From DAOMOD01 sp964526035 (GTDB lineage Bacteria > Pseudomonadota > Gammaproteobacteria > Xanthomonadales > BPKI01): a stretch of 14,535 nucleotides of DNA. How positions within the stretch are numbered: the stretch's first letter is position 1; each line of letters starts with the position of its first letter. The translations under genes and the position numbers were made by a program. This document shows, piece after piece, positions 7,937 through 14,535 of this stretch. The DNA is taken from contig CAZGKE010000086.1 in NCBI GenBank assembly GCA_964526035.1, forward strand, positions 1 to 14,535, read 5' to 3'. Under the pieces are notes generated by a model. The model saw only the letters and a list, made by a program, of their open reading frames with translations. It made no database searches and was not told the origin of the DNA.

Positions 7937-8515
7937 ATGTCCCATGCTTTTGGGAACGTGGACCAGAAAGCCGACATCACGGCGCTGATCGAGGCCGGCA
8001 ACAGTGGCGACGCCAAGGCTTCGACGACGCTTTACGCGATCATCTACGAAGAACTCAAGCGCATCGCCCGGAGCCAGCGCCGGCGCCTTTCCGCCGATCA
8101 ATCCATGTGCACCACGGCGCTGGTACACGAGGCCTATGAACGGCTGGCTGCGCCCGGCACGCTCGCGGTGCAGTCCCGGGCGCATTTTCTCGCCCTGTGC
8201 GCGCGTGCGATGCGGCAGATCCTGATCGACAGCGCGCGCCGTCGAAGCGCAAGGAAGCGTGGCGGCGGCGAGGCGCTTCTGGCGCTGCGTGACGAGGACG
8301 GCAGCGACCAGGATGATCCGGCCGCGCTGGTTGCGCTTGACCAGCGCCTGCGTGCGATGGAACAGCTTGATCCGCGACTGGTCCAGCTGGTCGAGTTGCG
8401 CAGCTTTGCAGGACTTGATCTGGAGGAGATCGCCACGCTTCTCGGAGTCACCCTGCGTACTGTGCAGCGCGACTGGCTCCGCGCCCGGGCCTGGCTGACC
8501 GACGCGCCGGATTGA
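7937..8515 (+). CDS. ECF-type RNA polymerase sigma factor (kinase-associated, ECF43-like)
   Basis: 192 residues from the ATG at 7937, with AAGGGA ending 6 bases upstream; the longer in-frame extension has no such signal. Region 2 spans about residues 12-107, with CTTALVHEAYERL (58-70) and FLALCARAMRQILIDSARRRSARKRGG (84-110). Region 4 has the helix-turn-helix LDLEEIATLLGVTLRTVQRDWLRARAWL (160-187). This is the layout of the TIGR02999/Sigma70_ECF type. The stop is followed after one base by the kinase start, so the two are probably translated together. There is no anti-sigma factor nearby. In related kinase-linked sigma factors (ECF43, studied in Xanthomonas citri and Vibrio), threonine phosphorylation in region 2 switches the factor on. 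T59/T60 here are candidate sites by inference only. Confidence 0.9.
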   Translation: MSHAFGNVDQKADITALIEAGNSGDAKASTTLYAIIYEELKRIARSQRRRLSADQSMCTTALVHEAYERLAAPGTLAVQSRAHFLALCARAMRQILIDSARRRSARKRGGGEALLALRDEDGSDQDDPAALVALDQRLRAMEQLDPRLVQLVELRSFAGLDLEEIATLLGVTLRTVQRDWLRARAWLTDAPD

Positions 8516-8516
8516 G

Positions 8517-11339
8517 ATGGAGGGCGAGCGGCCGGATGTGGTCGAATGGCAGCGCATCGACGCGCTGCTCGTGCAGGCGCTGGCGCAACCGGAGTCACTT
8601 CGTGAGCAATGGCTGCTTCGGACCTGCGCGAACGACGTGGACCTGCTGACGCGCCTGACCTCATTGCTTGCGCGGTCGCAGGCGGAGTCCCCCTGGGAGG
8701 CAGCGCTTCGTGCTCCGGGCTTGTGGAACGACCTGGAATCCGAACTCGACGCAGCGCCCCCCGCCGACACCGGCACATCGGACAATCGCTGCGGCGACTG
8801 GCTCCTGCTGCGCGGCATTGGCCACGGTGGCATGGGCGATGTTTTTCTGGGCGAGCGCGAAGCCTCGGGTGTCACTTTGCGCGCGGCCATCAAGCGCCTG
8901 CGCCCGGAGCGCGCGGGAAGCGAGATCGAACGGCGCTTCATGCGGGAAGGCCGCATCCTTGCCCAGCTCCAGGACGAGCGCATCGCCCGCCTGCTAGATG
9001 CCGGCGTCGACGCGCACGGCAGGCCGTGGCTTGCGACCGAGTACATCGAGGGCCAACGCATCGACGTGTACATGCGACGCGCTGGCCTTCCGCCAGAGGA
9101 CCGGCTGCGGATGTTCCTGCAGGTGACCGAGGCGGTGGTCGTCGCGCACCGGCAGCTGATCGTGCATCGCGACATCAAGCCCGCCAACGTGATGGTCACT
9201 GCACAGGGCAAGGTCAAACTGCTCGACTTCGGTATCGCCAAGCTGCTCCACGACTCACAGGGCGACAACTTCGACCCGCCGACACGGCTGGAACAGCGGG
9301 TGATGACGCCCGAGTACGCGGCGCCGGAGCAGCTGCTGGCGCAACCGGTCGGCACTGCCACCGATGTCTATCAGCTGGGTCTCCTGCTGTTCGAACTGCT
9401 CACCGGCCAGCGACCCTTTGCGCGTGAAGGCACCACGCCTGCGGAGTTCGAGCGCATGGTCGTCGAGCAGCCGGCGCCACGCGCGAGCAGCGTCGCGCGC
9501 GGCGCAGACCGTCGCGCGACCCAGCGCTTGCGCCGGCAGCTGCAGGGGGATCTCGACGCCATCCTCTGCTGCGCGCTGGAAAAGTCGCCGCGCTCGCGCT
9601 ATATGGGCGTCGACGCGTTCGGCGACGATATTCGTCGTTACCTCAACGGCCACGCGATCCGCGCGCGGCGTGCCGGACGCTGGCGGCGCGCGCGCCTGTT
9701 CATCAAGCGTCACGTTCTCGCTGCTTCGCTGGTCGCCGTCGCCGCGCTGTCGCTTGCCGGCTACGCGATCATGGCGACCTTGCAGCTGCGCTCGATGCAT
9801 CGTGAGGCCGAGCTCAACCTGGCGGTGCGCAGCTATCTGGAAGACGTGTTCCGGAGTGCCGACCCGCGTGTGGTACGCGGTCGTCCTCTGGACGCCGGCA
9901 TCTTGCTCGACGCGGGCATCGAGAGGGCGCGCGAGCGATTCAGCGACCAGCCGCTGCTGCTGTCGGAATTGCTGGCGATCGCCAGCGAGATCCGCATCGG
10001 GCAGGGCGACTTTCCCATGGCGCTGCGATTGATCGAGGAAGGCCTGACACTGCGCCGTGCGCACGGCGATGCAGACGATCCGCGCCTGGGCTTTGCGCTC
10101 GAGCTCAAGGGCCGGGCGATGCATTACACCGGTCGTTACGACGACGCGGAAGCACCGCTCAGTGAGGCGGTCACGGTCTGCGAAGCGCACCCGACGTGGG
10201 GCGCGTGCCGCGCGCTGGTATCGTTCGCCGATCTGCAGCAGAGCCGCGGCGACTACGCCCGGGCCGAGGACCTGCTGCGTCGCGCGCTCGCTGGTACCGC
10301 CGTCGGGGCGGCGGCCGAGGCCACGCTGAAGCGCGAACTGGCCAGCGTGTTGCGCGACGCCTGGCGGCTGGACGAAGCCGAGCATCTGTATGCAGAGTCG
10401 ATGCGCTACTGGCTTTCGCTGGGAGACGCGCTGCACCTCGGACTGGCGACGACGCGCGTCGGGCTCGCACGCCTGCGGGCGCAGCAGGGGCGGGGCGCAG
10501 AAGCGCGTGAACTGGCGGAACTGGCACTCTACGCGCTGCAGCGTCACTACGGCGAGGCCCATCCGGCCATGGGCGTCTCCCGCCATGCCCTCGCGCTGGC
10601 GGTTGCGGTCGTCGGCGACACGGCGCGCGCGCGGGAGATCCTCGACGACTCCATCGCCCGCGATCACCCGGGCTACGCCGCTGTCAATGTGCTGCGCGCC
10701 TACGCATTTGGCGATCGCGGATGGCTCAGCCTCGCCCTCGGCGATCTGGACGGGGCCGAGGCCGACTTCGAGGAAGCACGTGTGAACTTCACGCATGTGA
10801 GCGGCGAGCGCCATCCGCGGCTGGCCGACCTGTACCTGGGGCAGGCGGCGCTCGCCCACCGTCGCGGACAGTCCGAATCGGCAGCGCAGCTGCTGGCCGC
10901 GGCTCGGGCGCTGCGGCAACGCAATCTGGGATCGCAGCACCCGCTCACCCGGTCAATGGGCGCGTGGCAGACCTACTTCGATACCGGGGATTTCGGGCCG
11001 CGGGCCGATCTGCCGCCCTTCGAGGCGCTGCGCATGCGCTGGGCAGACGGAGGCGCGAATGCAGCAGAGCAAGCCGAGGGCCGGATCGGAACACAATCAG
11101 CTGACCGCGGCGCAGGACGCAGACTTCCGGGCCTGCGCCGCCGAGCCTCAGGGCGCCTCGAAGCCGTCGGCGAAGATGTCGGAGATGAGTTTGATCTGGA
11201 AAGCGGCTTCGATGGCACCCATGTCCCAGGGGCCTTCGTCATCCGGAATGAAGAGGATATCCACCGGTCGGGTACGGCCGGTCAGATCAGGCAGAGGGCT
11301 CATGGGGAAGGTCTCGGCCGTGGCACAGCGATCGATTGA
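8517..11339 (+). CDS. Membrane-anchored Ser/Thr protein kinase with TPR-like C-terminal region; 3' end suspect
   Basis: 940 residues as read. The start ATG is one base after the sigma stop (TGAGATG), with only a weak ribosome binding site, suggesting translational coupling. The kinase domain covers about residues 93-380: glycine loop GIGHGGMGDV (100-109), ATP-binding K126 in AAIKRL, E144 in helix C, HRDIKPAN (217-224, catalytic D219), DFG (237-239) and APE (269-271). All key residues are present, so it should be active. One membrane helix lies at about 399-422 (VLAASLVAVAALSLAGYAIMA). Helical repeats with TPR character (GRYDDAEAPLSEAV, GDYARAEDLLRRAL, LGDLDGAEADFEEAR) run from about 430 to 810, on the far side of the membrane. 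From about residue 845 the sequence becomes Gly/Arg-rich, and from 878 it is the antisense of the convergent gene. The native end may be earlier, for instance at the out-of-frame TGA at 11102-11104. The substrate is probably the adjacent sigma factor. Confidence 0.88.
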   Translation: MEGERPDVVEWQRIDALLVQALAQPESLREQWLLRTCANDVDLLTRLTSLLARSQAESPWEAALRAPGLWNDLESELDAAPPADTGTSDNRCGDWLLLRGIGHGGMGDVFLGEREASGVTLRAAIKRLRPERAGSEIERRFMREGRILAQLQDERIARLLDAGVDAHGRPWLATEYIEGQRIDVYMRRAGLPPEDRLRMFLQVTEAVVVAHRQLIVHRDIKPANVMVTAQGKVKLLDFGIAKLLHDSQGDNFDPPTRLEQRVMTPEYAAPEQLLAQPVGTATDVYQLGLLLFELLTGQRPFAREGTTPAEFERMVVEQPAPRASSVARGADRRATQRLRRQLQGDLDAILCCALEKSPRSRYMGVDAFGDDIRRYLNGHAIRARRAGRWRRARLFIKRHVLAASLVAVAALSLAGYAIMATLQLRSMHREAELNLAVRSYLEDVFRSADPRVVRGRPLDAGILLDAGIERARERFSDQPLLLSELLAIASEIRIGQGDFPMALRLIEEGLTLRRAHGDADDPRLGFALELKGRAMHYTGRYDDAEAPLSEAVTVCEAHPTWGACRALVSFADLQQSRGDYARAEDLLRRALAGTAVGAAAEATLKRELASVLRDAWRLDEAEHLYAESMRYWLSLGDALHLGLATTRVGLARLRAQQGRGAEARELAELALYALQRHYGEAHPAMGVSRHALALAVAVVGDTARAREILDDSIARDHPGYAAVNVLRAYAFGDRGWLSLALGDLDGAEADFEEARVNFTHVSGERHPRLADLYLGQAALAHRRGQSESAAQLLAAARALRQRNLGSQHPLTRSMGAWQTYFDTGDFGPRADLPPFEALRMRWADGGANAAEQAEGRIGTQSADRGAGRRLPGLRRRASGRLEAVGEDVGDEFDLESGFDGTHVPGAFVIRNEEDIHRSGTAGQIRQRAHGEGLGRGTAID
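11107..11141. terminator. Hairpin between the convergent genes (candidate bidirectional terminator)
   Basis: GCGGCGCAGG (11107-11116) and CCTGCGCCGC (11132-11141) form a perfect 10-base-pair stem with a 15-base loop. It sits 6 bases beyond the stop of the minus-strand beta-helix gene and 2 bases after a TGA (11102-11104) in another plus-strand frame. There is no T-tract on either side, so factor-independent termination is uncertain. The kinase frame, as read, runs through it. Confidence 0.45.
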
Positions 11340-12992
11340 GTCCGAGGCCGGCGTGGGGTTGAAGCGCGGCGGATCGCCCGATGGATCCAGGTAGGCGGGA
11401 TCGCCGACGCTCAGCCCCGGTACGCTGACGTTCTCGTGGCTGAGCACGCATGACGCAGTGGCCACTGCGTCCTGGAAGGCACGCACCGTGGCCACGGCAT
11501 CGTCGGTGAAGATGCTGTTGAACAGGTCCGCCGAGCTCCCCATGCCGCTGACCAGCACGCTCGATTCGGGCGGCTGCACCAGAATTCCACCGGGACGCAG
11601 ATTGCCGGCCATCGTGACGTGGATCAGGTCGGCATCGGCACCGCTGACGATGCTGATCGGCGAATCTATGTTGTTGAGCATGGTCAACAGATTCTGATGC
11701 ACCAACACGTGACGCAGGGTGATGCGGGTACCTTCGCTGAGGGCGAGGATGGCCGAACCGGAGAAGCCCTGGTTGCGTGCGACCACCGTCTGCGCCAGGG
11801 TCACATCAGCGCCGCTGGCGGCGAACACGGCCCCACCTGAAGTGGTGAAGTTCGAGGTTTCGAAGTTCGAGTCGACGATGGCCGGGCAGGTCGTGTAGTT
11901 GCAGCTCATGCCCTGCGCACCACCGAGGGTGAACCTGGCGTCCTCCTGCGCATGCACAGCGCCGCCGGAATTGGGCGCGTGATTGGCCTCGAGTCGCACC
12001 CATACTGCGGCGAACTGCATGGCCGCCCCGCGAAGGTAGAACGCGCCGCCCGAGTTGGCGGCCGTGTTTCCCGTGGCCCTGCCGCCGAAGTTCCCGCCCG
12101 GCACGGCGGAGAGCCAGGTGATCAGCCCGTTCGCCGCGAAGATCGCACCGCCGTTGCGGCCGGCGCTGTTCTCGAAGAAGGTGACGAAGCCGTTCGCACC
12201 ATTGGTGCCTTCGACAAAGTCCGGACGCGGCGTGATGGTGATCACGCACGCGTTCGAGTAGATGCCTCCGCCGTCGGACTCCGAGCTGTTGCCGCGGATG
12301 CGTGCATCGATGATGTCGATGTCCGCCGCATTGCAGTAGATGCCTCCGCCACGCACCACCGCCGCCCCGTTTTCCATTGCGCGGTTGCCGGCAATGCCGC
12401 TCGCTGCGCCGATGATGGTGCCGTTGTCCAGAAGCAGCTGGGCGTTGCTGCCGCTGATGTGAATGCCGGCGCCCTCATGGCTCTCGTTGTCCGAGATGAG
12501 GCTGTTGCGCACCTCGACCCGGGTGGATCCCTGCATCCGCAAGCCGCCGCCGCGTTCGCTCATCACGTCGCTCGATCCGCCCTCCCGGATCACCAGGTTG
12601 CGCAGGATCACGGTGCGCGCATCGCCGACCGCGTTGACGAAGACCACGCTGTCGCCGCCGTTGCCACGGATCGTGGTACGGGCGTTGGGATCACCCGGCG
12701 CCAGATCACAACCCGGGTATCCGCCGCGCAGCTCGATGTTCTTGTTGAGGATGCTCAGCGCCTGGTTGATGTGCCCCACGTTGTTGGAGATGCGGATGAT
12801 GGTATTGCCCGCCGCTGGCGCCGCATTGATGGCGGCCTCGATGGTGTTGTGATCACAGTTGCCGGTGTTGCCAACGGTGAGGATGGTCGGCGGCGGGAGG
12901 ATCCCGGCGACCGTTGGCGCTGCCGCAATGCAGAGGATCAGGATCGCTGCCGCGCGATGGAGTGGGTTTGATCGGCACGGGGACAACGACAT
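11148..12992 (-). CDS. Secreted right-handed parallel beta-helix protein (GGxI/GGAV repeats) with C-terminal DGFE tail
   Basis: 614 residues from the ATG at 12992-12990, with GGAG (13003-13006) 10 bases upstream. The in-frame extension to 13082 is Arg/Cys-rich and lacks such a site. The signal peptide is LHRAAAILILCIAAAPTVAG. The mature start (TVGNTGNCDHNTIEAAINAAPAAGNTIIRI, then IELRGGYPGC) resembles the N-terminal cap of the beta-helix protein at 1410. The body has many glycine-rich turns: GGGLRM, GAGIHI, GGGIYC, GGGIYSN, GGAIFAA, GGAFYL, GGAVHAQ, GGAVFAA. These are of the kind seen in polymorphic outer-membrane-protein and pectate-lyase-like helices. Near the end, DLTGRTRPVD and WDMGAIEA match the choice-of-anchor-Q pattern. 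The last residues are DIFADGFEAP. No beta-barrel autotransporter domain is present. Convergent with the kinase gene. Confidence 0.87.
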   Translation of the reverse strand: MSLSPCRSNPLHRAAAILILCIAAAPTVAGILPPPTILTVGNTGNCDHNTIEAAINAAPAAGNTIIRISNNVGHINQALSILNKNIELRGGYPGCDLAPGDPNARTTIRGNGGDSVVFVNAVGDARTVILRNLVIREGGSSDVMSERGGGLRMQGSTRVEVRNSLISDNESHEGAGIHISGSNAQLLLDNGTIIGAASGIAGNRAMENGAAVVRGGGIYCNAADIDIIDARIRGNSSESDGGGIYSNACVITITPRPDFVEGTNGANGFVTFFENSAGRNGGAIFAANGLITWLSAVPGGNFGGRATGNTAANSGGAFYLRGAAMQFAAVWVRLEANHAPNSGGAVHAQEDARFTLGGAQGMSCNYTTCPAIVDSNFETSNFTTSGGAVFAASGADVTLAQTVVARNQGFSGSAILALSEGTRITLRHVLVHQNLLTMLNNIDSPISIVSGADADLIHVTMAGNLRPGGILVQPPESSVLVSGMGSSADLFNSIFTDDAVATVRAFQDAVATASCVLSHENVSVPGLSVGDPAYLDPSGDPPRFNPTPASDSIDRCATAETFPMSPLPDLTGRTRPVDILFIPDDEGPWDMGAIEAAFQIKLISDIFADGFEAP

Positions 12993-13117
12993 CGTGAAGG
13001 CACTCCGGCATAACCCGCAGGGGGTCGTACGCGGTAGATACGCAGATCGGCGACCGATACGACAGAGGCATCTGGCCGCCACGAGGTTCCGCGGTCAGGG
13101 TGTCTGCATGCCGCAGG

Positions 13118-13135
13118 AACCGGTCAGGTCCGGTT
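13118..13135 (-). terminator. Short hairpin downstream of the small membrane protein gene
   Basis: AACCGG-TCAGGT-CCGGTT is a perfect 6-base-pair inverted repeat with a 6-base loop. It begins 10 bases after the stop of the gene at 13146-13532 on the minus strand. There is no T-run, so this is a weak terminator candidate. It could equally affect the start region of the next minus-strand gene. Confidence 0.3.
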
Positions 13136-13145
13136 GTGCACGTCG

Positions 13146-13532
13146 TCAGGTCGGTGCCCCGTGGATTCCCAGTGCCCTCCACTCCAGCCACGCGAGACAG
13201 GCTACGAAAACCGCCTCGCCGACAAGGCAGCTCATCCCGATCAGCGTTGCGTTGCCAAGAAACGCAGACGCCATGGATACGCACACCAGGGACCACACAC
13301 CGTTTGCCAGCACCAGAAACCGTACCGAACGCGCGCTGTGGCGCGCACGGACAACGATGGAGAACGAGTACGCCGCATAGGCGAGATTTGCTGACCCCAC
13401 CACGACGAGAAGCCCATTCGGAAGGCCCGTGATGGAATTGGAGATGCCAATGGCAGTGAGCACCAGAACCAGAGAACCGAAGGCCGCGCCTGCACAGCAA
13501 TCGACCCATAGCAATGCACGCAACGAGATCAT
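13146..13532 (-). CDS. Small four-helix inner-membrane protein of unknown function
   Basis: 128 residues from the ATG at 13532-13530. GGGGAG (plus 13541-13546) stands 8 bases upstream. A longer version from 13598 would place this ribosome binding site inside the gene, so the shorter start is preferred. Four hydrophobic segments are visible at about residues 7-30, 40-62, 69-93 and 98-117, with positive charges in the loop RARHSARSVR (62-71). Motifs such as GSANLAYAAYSFS and LVGEAVFVACLAWLEWR recall small uncharacterised membrane proteins of Xanthomonadales, a resemblance from memory only. There is no signal for transport or enzyme function. It shares direction with the cassette gene upstream, 187 bases away. 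Confidence 0.75.
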   Translation of the reverse strand: MISLRALLWVDCCAGAAFGSLVLVLTAIGISNSITGLPNGLLVVVGSANLAYAAYSFSIVVRARHSARSVRFLVLANGVWSLVCVSMASAFLGNATLIGMSCLVGEAVFVACLAWLEWRALGIHGAPT

Positions 13533-13638
13533 GGCAGAAGCTCCCCGCATGCCAGAAACGGCGGCCGAACCTTCAGACGGAGCTGCCCGCGTTCCCATAT
13601 CGAACAGAGCAAGGGGCAGGCCCCACCGCAGCTACCTG

Positions 13639-13665
13639 AGGATGCGCCTTGGTTCGGCGCACCCC
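13639..13665 (-). terminator. Hairpin downstream of the cassette gene
   Basis: On the minus strand, GGGGTGCGCC, loop GAACCAA, GGCGCATCCT pair over 10 positions, counting two G-U pairs. The hairpin begins 54 bases after the stop at 13720. There is no T-tract. It may end transcription of the gene at 13720-14229; a decayed recombination site is a weaker alternative. Confidence 0.3.
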
Positions 13666-13719
13666 TTCATGAGCTGGTCCAGGCGGCGTGCGCGGACTTG
13701 GCAGGTTCCTTGGGCGCAT

Positions 13720-14229
13720 TCATCGGAGCATCTCAAGCAGGTTGAGAACTTCCCCGCGACAACTGCGTGCCTCCAATGTGGAACCACCAGCACTCTGCTG
13801 AAATCGAATGGAGGCGTTCTCGCGATCGTACCACTCTCTCGCCAATGTGACGCTTCGCCCACAATAGTCAAATCGATCCGCGTGCAGGTCGTGATTTGCC
13901 AGCGCACGCAACCTACCTTCAGCGTCGAAGATGATGATGGCTGTATTGGGAATGCCGAAATTGGAAACACCAACGAATACGCTGTTGCGTTCGTCCGCTG
14001 CGATATGCTCGAAGTACTGACCGCCGTAACGCCCAACCAGTTCGTCATTGGTGAACACATCAATCCGGAAATCGGGGTAGAACTGATCCTCTCGTGCATC
14101 GACCATCCTCACGATGCGTGTCGCCCCGAATGTGAACTCCGTGGTCTTCAACTCGGGCTGAAAACTCCACGAATCGGCAACTGCTACGAAGGACGCCAGC
14201 AAAAGAATCACCCAAGTCAGGGATCTCAC
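13720..14229 (-). CDS. Small exported protein of unknown function, probable integron cassette gene
   Basis: 169 residues from a GTG at 14229-14227. I prefer this start because GGAGGT (plus 14234-14239) lies 4 bases upstream and the protein then opens with a clean signal peptide, RSLTWVILLLASFVAVADS. The ATG at 14277 would begin inside the attC palindrome and add a hydrophilic extension. The mature part (about 150 residues) has beta-rich, charged sequence with EFTFGATRIVRMVDAREDQFYP, NSVFVGVSNFGIPNTAIIIFDAEG and two cysteines (C123, C157) that could form a disulfide. I do not recognise the family. Base composition is lower in GC than the flanks (one 60-base line counted at 45%, the next at 60%), consistent with transfer. 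Its start lies 17 bases after the end of an attC-like site, the normal spacing for a cassette gene. Confidence 0.72.
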   Translation of the reverse strand: MRSLTWVILLLASFVAVADSWSFQPELKTTEFTFGATRIVRMVDAREDQFYPDFRIDVFTNDELVGRYGGQYFEHIAADERNSVFVGVSNFGIPNTAIIIFDAEGRLRALANHDLHADRFDYCGRSVTLAREWYDRENASIRFQQSAGGSTLEARSCRGEVLNLLEMLR

Positions 14230-14246
14230 TCGGACCTCCAGGTTGC

Positions 14247-14343
14247 GCCAAACGCCAAGTTCAGCCGGCCTTGACATTGGTGCCCCGGAGCGTACGCGCA
14301 GGGGCGCCAATGTCAAGGCTCGGTCTGCCACGCCTTGTTGGGC
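14247..14343 (-). other. Integron attC recombination site (97 bases, solo)
   Basis: Read on the minus strand, the site begins GCCCAACAAGGCG (R'' core RYYYAAC) and ends GAACTTGGCGTTTGGC. The R' core GTTTGGC differs from GTTRRRY at one base. Between them is a 52-base near-palindrome (14268-14319). Its 19-base arms GCCTTGACATTGG.. and ..CCAATGTCAAGGC pair except for one G-T, and a GCGTACGC tip lies inside. Outside this stem, CAG-A-CCG-A on the R'' side pairs with CGG-CTG on the R' side, leaving two unpaired bases on one arm only. Such extrahelical bases mark the strand recognised by IntI. The flanks also resemble known attC ends (AACAA..., GGCTtAACT...CGTT). No integrase gene is in the window. 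Confidence 0.7.
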
Positions 14344-14457
14344 GGCTCTGAACATGCCCTGGATCGGACCCACCGACGAACTGCCATGCATTGACGTAGA
14401 TCCCGAACTGGTCCCGAGAGGGTCCAGGCGGATCCTTCCTCGCTCAGGCCGAGGGAC

Positions 14458-14535
14458 TCAGTGATGCCGTTCGCTGCCTTCTAGTGTGGTGTTCCGCAAT
14501 TGGGTTGCCGAAATCGCGCTGCGGATTCGGCTCCG
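14458..14535 (-). CDS. Possible 3' end of an upstream cassette gene (weak)
   Basis: A minus-strand frame enters from the window edge and stops with TGA at 14460-14458, giving 25 residues ending LRNTTLEGSERHH. It lies 114 bases before the attC, where the end of the preceding cassette's gene would be expected. It is too short to judge coding potential. The 114 bases between it and the attC (14344-14457) show no gene. An imperfect hairpin (14507-14531, 9 of 11 pairs) lies inside it and argues somewhat against coding. Confidence 0.15.
   Translation of the reverse strand, partial: RSRIRSAISATQLRNTTLEGSERHH

Noticed and set aside
7838..10940. Minus-strand open frames of 507 and 561 codons opposite the sigma factor and kinase
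   Set aside because: The plus strand carries complete sigma and kinase motifs; the antisense products are Arg/Gln/Ser-rich with no recognisable domain.
13638..13717. Possible decayed attC after the cassette gene (GCCCAAG start, CCGAACCAAGGCGCATCC end on the minus strand)
   Set aside because: There is no GTTRRRY core, and the arms do not pair in the attC manner; only a local hairpin (13639-13665) is supported.
14031..14037. GCCCAAC (RYYYAAC-type core) that could pair with GTTGGGC at 14337 as an attC
   Set aside because: The span would be over 300 bases, far longer than typical attC sites, and the heptamer lies within the coding sequence of the 169-residue protein.
14243..14464. Plus-strand open frame of 73 codons at the right end
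   Set aside because: It runs through the whole attC palindrome, has no ribosome binding site and no recognisable motif.
14480..14535. Possible start of a plus-strand gene at the right edge (GTG, VVFRNWVAEIALRIRL)
   Set aside because: Only 16 codons are visible, with no ribosome binding site; it competes with a minus-strand frame and a hairpin at the same place.

Overview
The window looks like a chromosome segment of a high-GC gammaproteobacterium, most likely Xanthomonadales/Lysobacterales. I infer this from the GC-rich codon use, the paired ECF sigma factor and TPR Ser/Thr kinase, the secreted beta-helix proteins ending in F-x-D-G-F-E, and an integron-type attC site. No rRNA, tRNA, CRISPR array or insertion sequence was seen.

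Layout, left to right. (1) 1-1265, minus: a secreted delta-60-repeat (beta-propeller-like) protein, cut by the window edge. (2) A 144-base divergent intergenic region with nested palindromes. (3) 1410-3755, plus: a secreted two-module parallel beta-helix protein. (4) 3836-6214, plus: a secreted protein made almost entirely of about twelve GNYVV/GAVTW repeats of about 60 residues. (5) 6295-7701, plus: an exported serine hydrolase of the beta-lactamase/class C fold, whose Shine-Dalgarno lies inside a long hairpin. (6) 7937-8515 and 8517-11339, plus: an ECF sigma factor and a membrane-anchored Ser/Thr kinase with a TPR-like C-terminal part, separated by one base. (7) 11148-12992, minus: another secreted beta-helix protein, convergent with the kinase and overlapped by the last 192 bases of its reading frame. 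(8) 13146-13532, minus: a small four-helix membrane protein. (9) 13720-14229, minus: a small exported protein of unknown function with lower GC, preceded at 14247-14343 by a 97-base structure with the features of an integron attC site. This looks like the edge of a chromosomal integron cassette array.

How the parts may work together: genes 1-4 and 7 encode exported proteins, most of them repetitive and probably surface-exposed or released. Three of them (1410-3755, 3836-6214, 11148-12992) share no obvious overall fold or strand but end in the same short C-terminal tag, (V/I)-F-x-D-G-F-E. The sigma factor and kinase form a signalling pair of the kind in which a kinase activates its ECF partner by phosphorylation. 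Control of the neighbouring exported proteins by this pair is only a guess from proximity.

The most noteworthy items are the shared DGFE tail, the attC and cassette, the sequestered Shine-Dalgarno, and the suspicious 3' end of the kinase gene.
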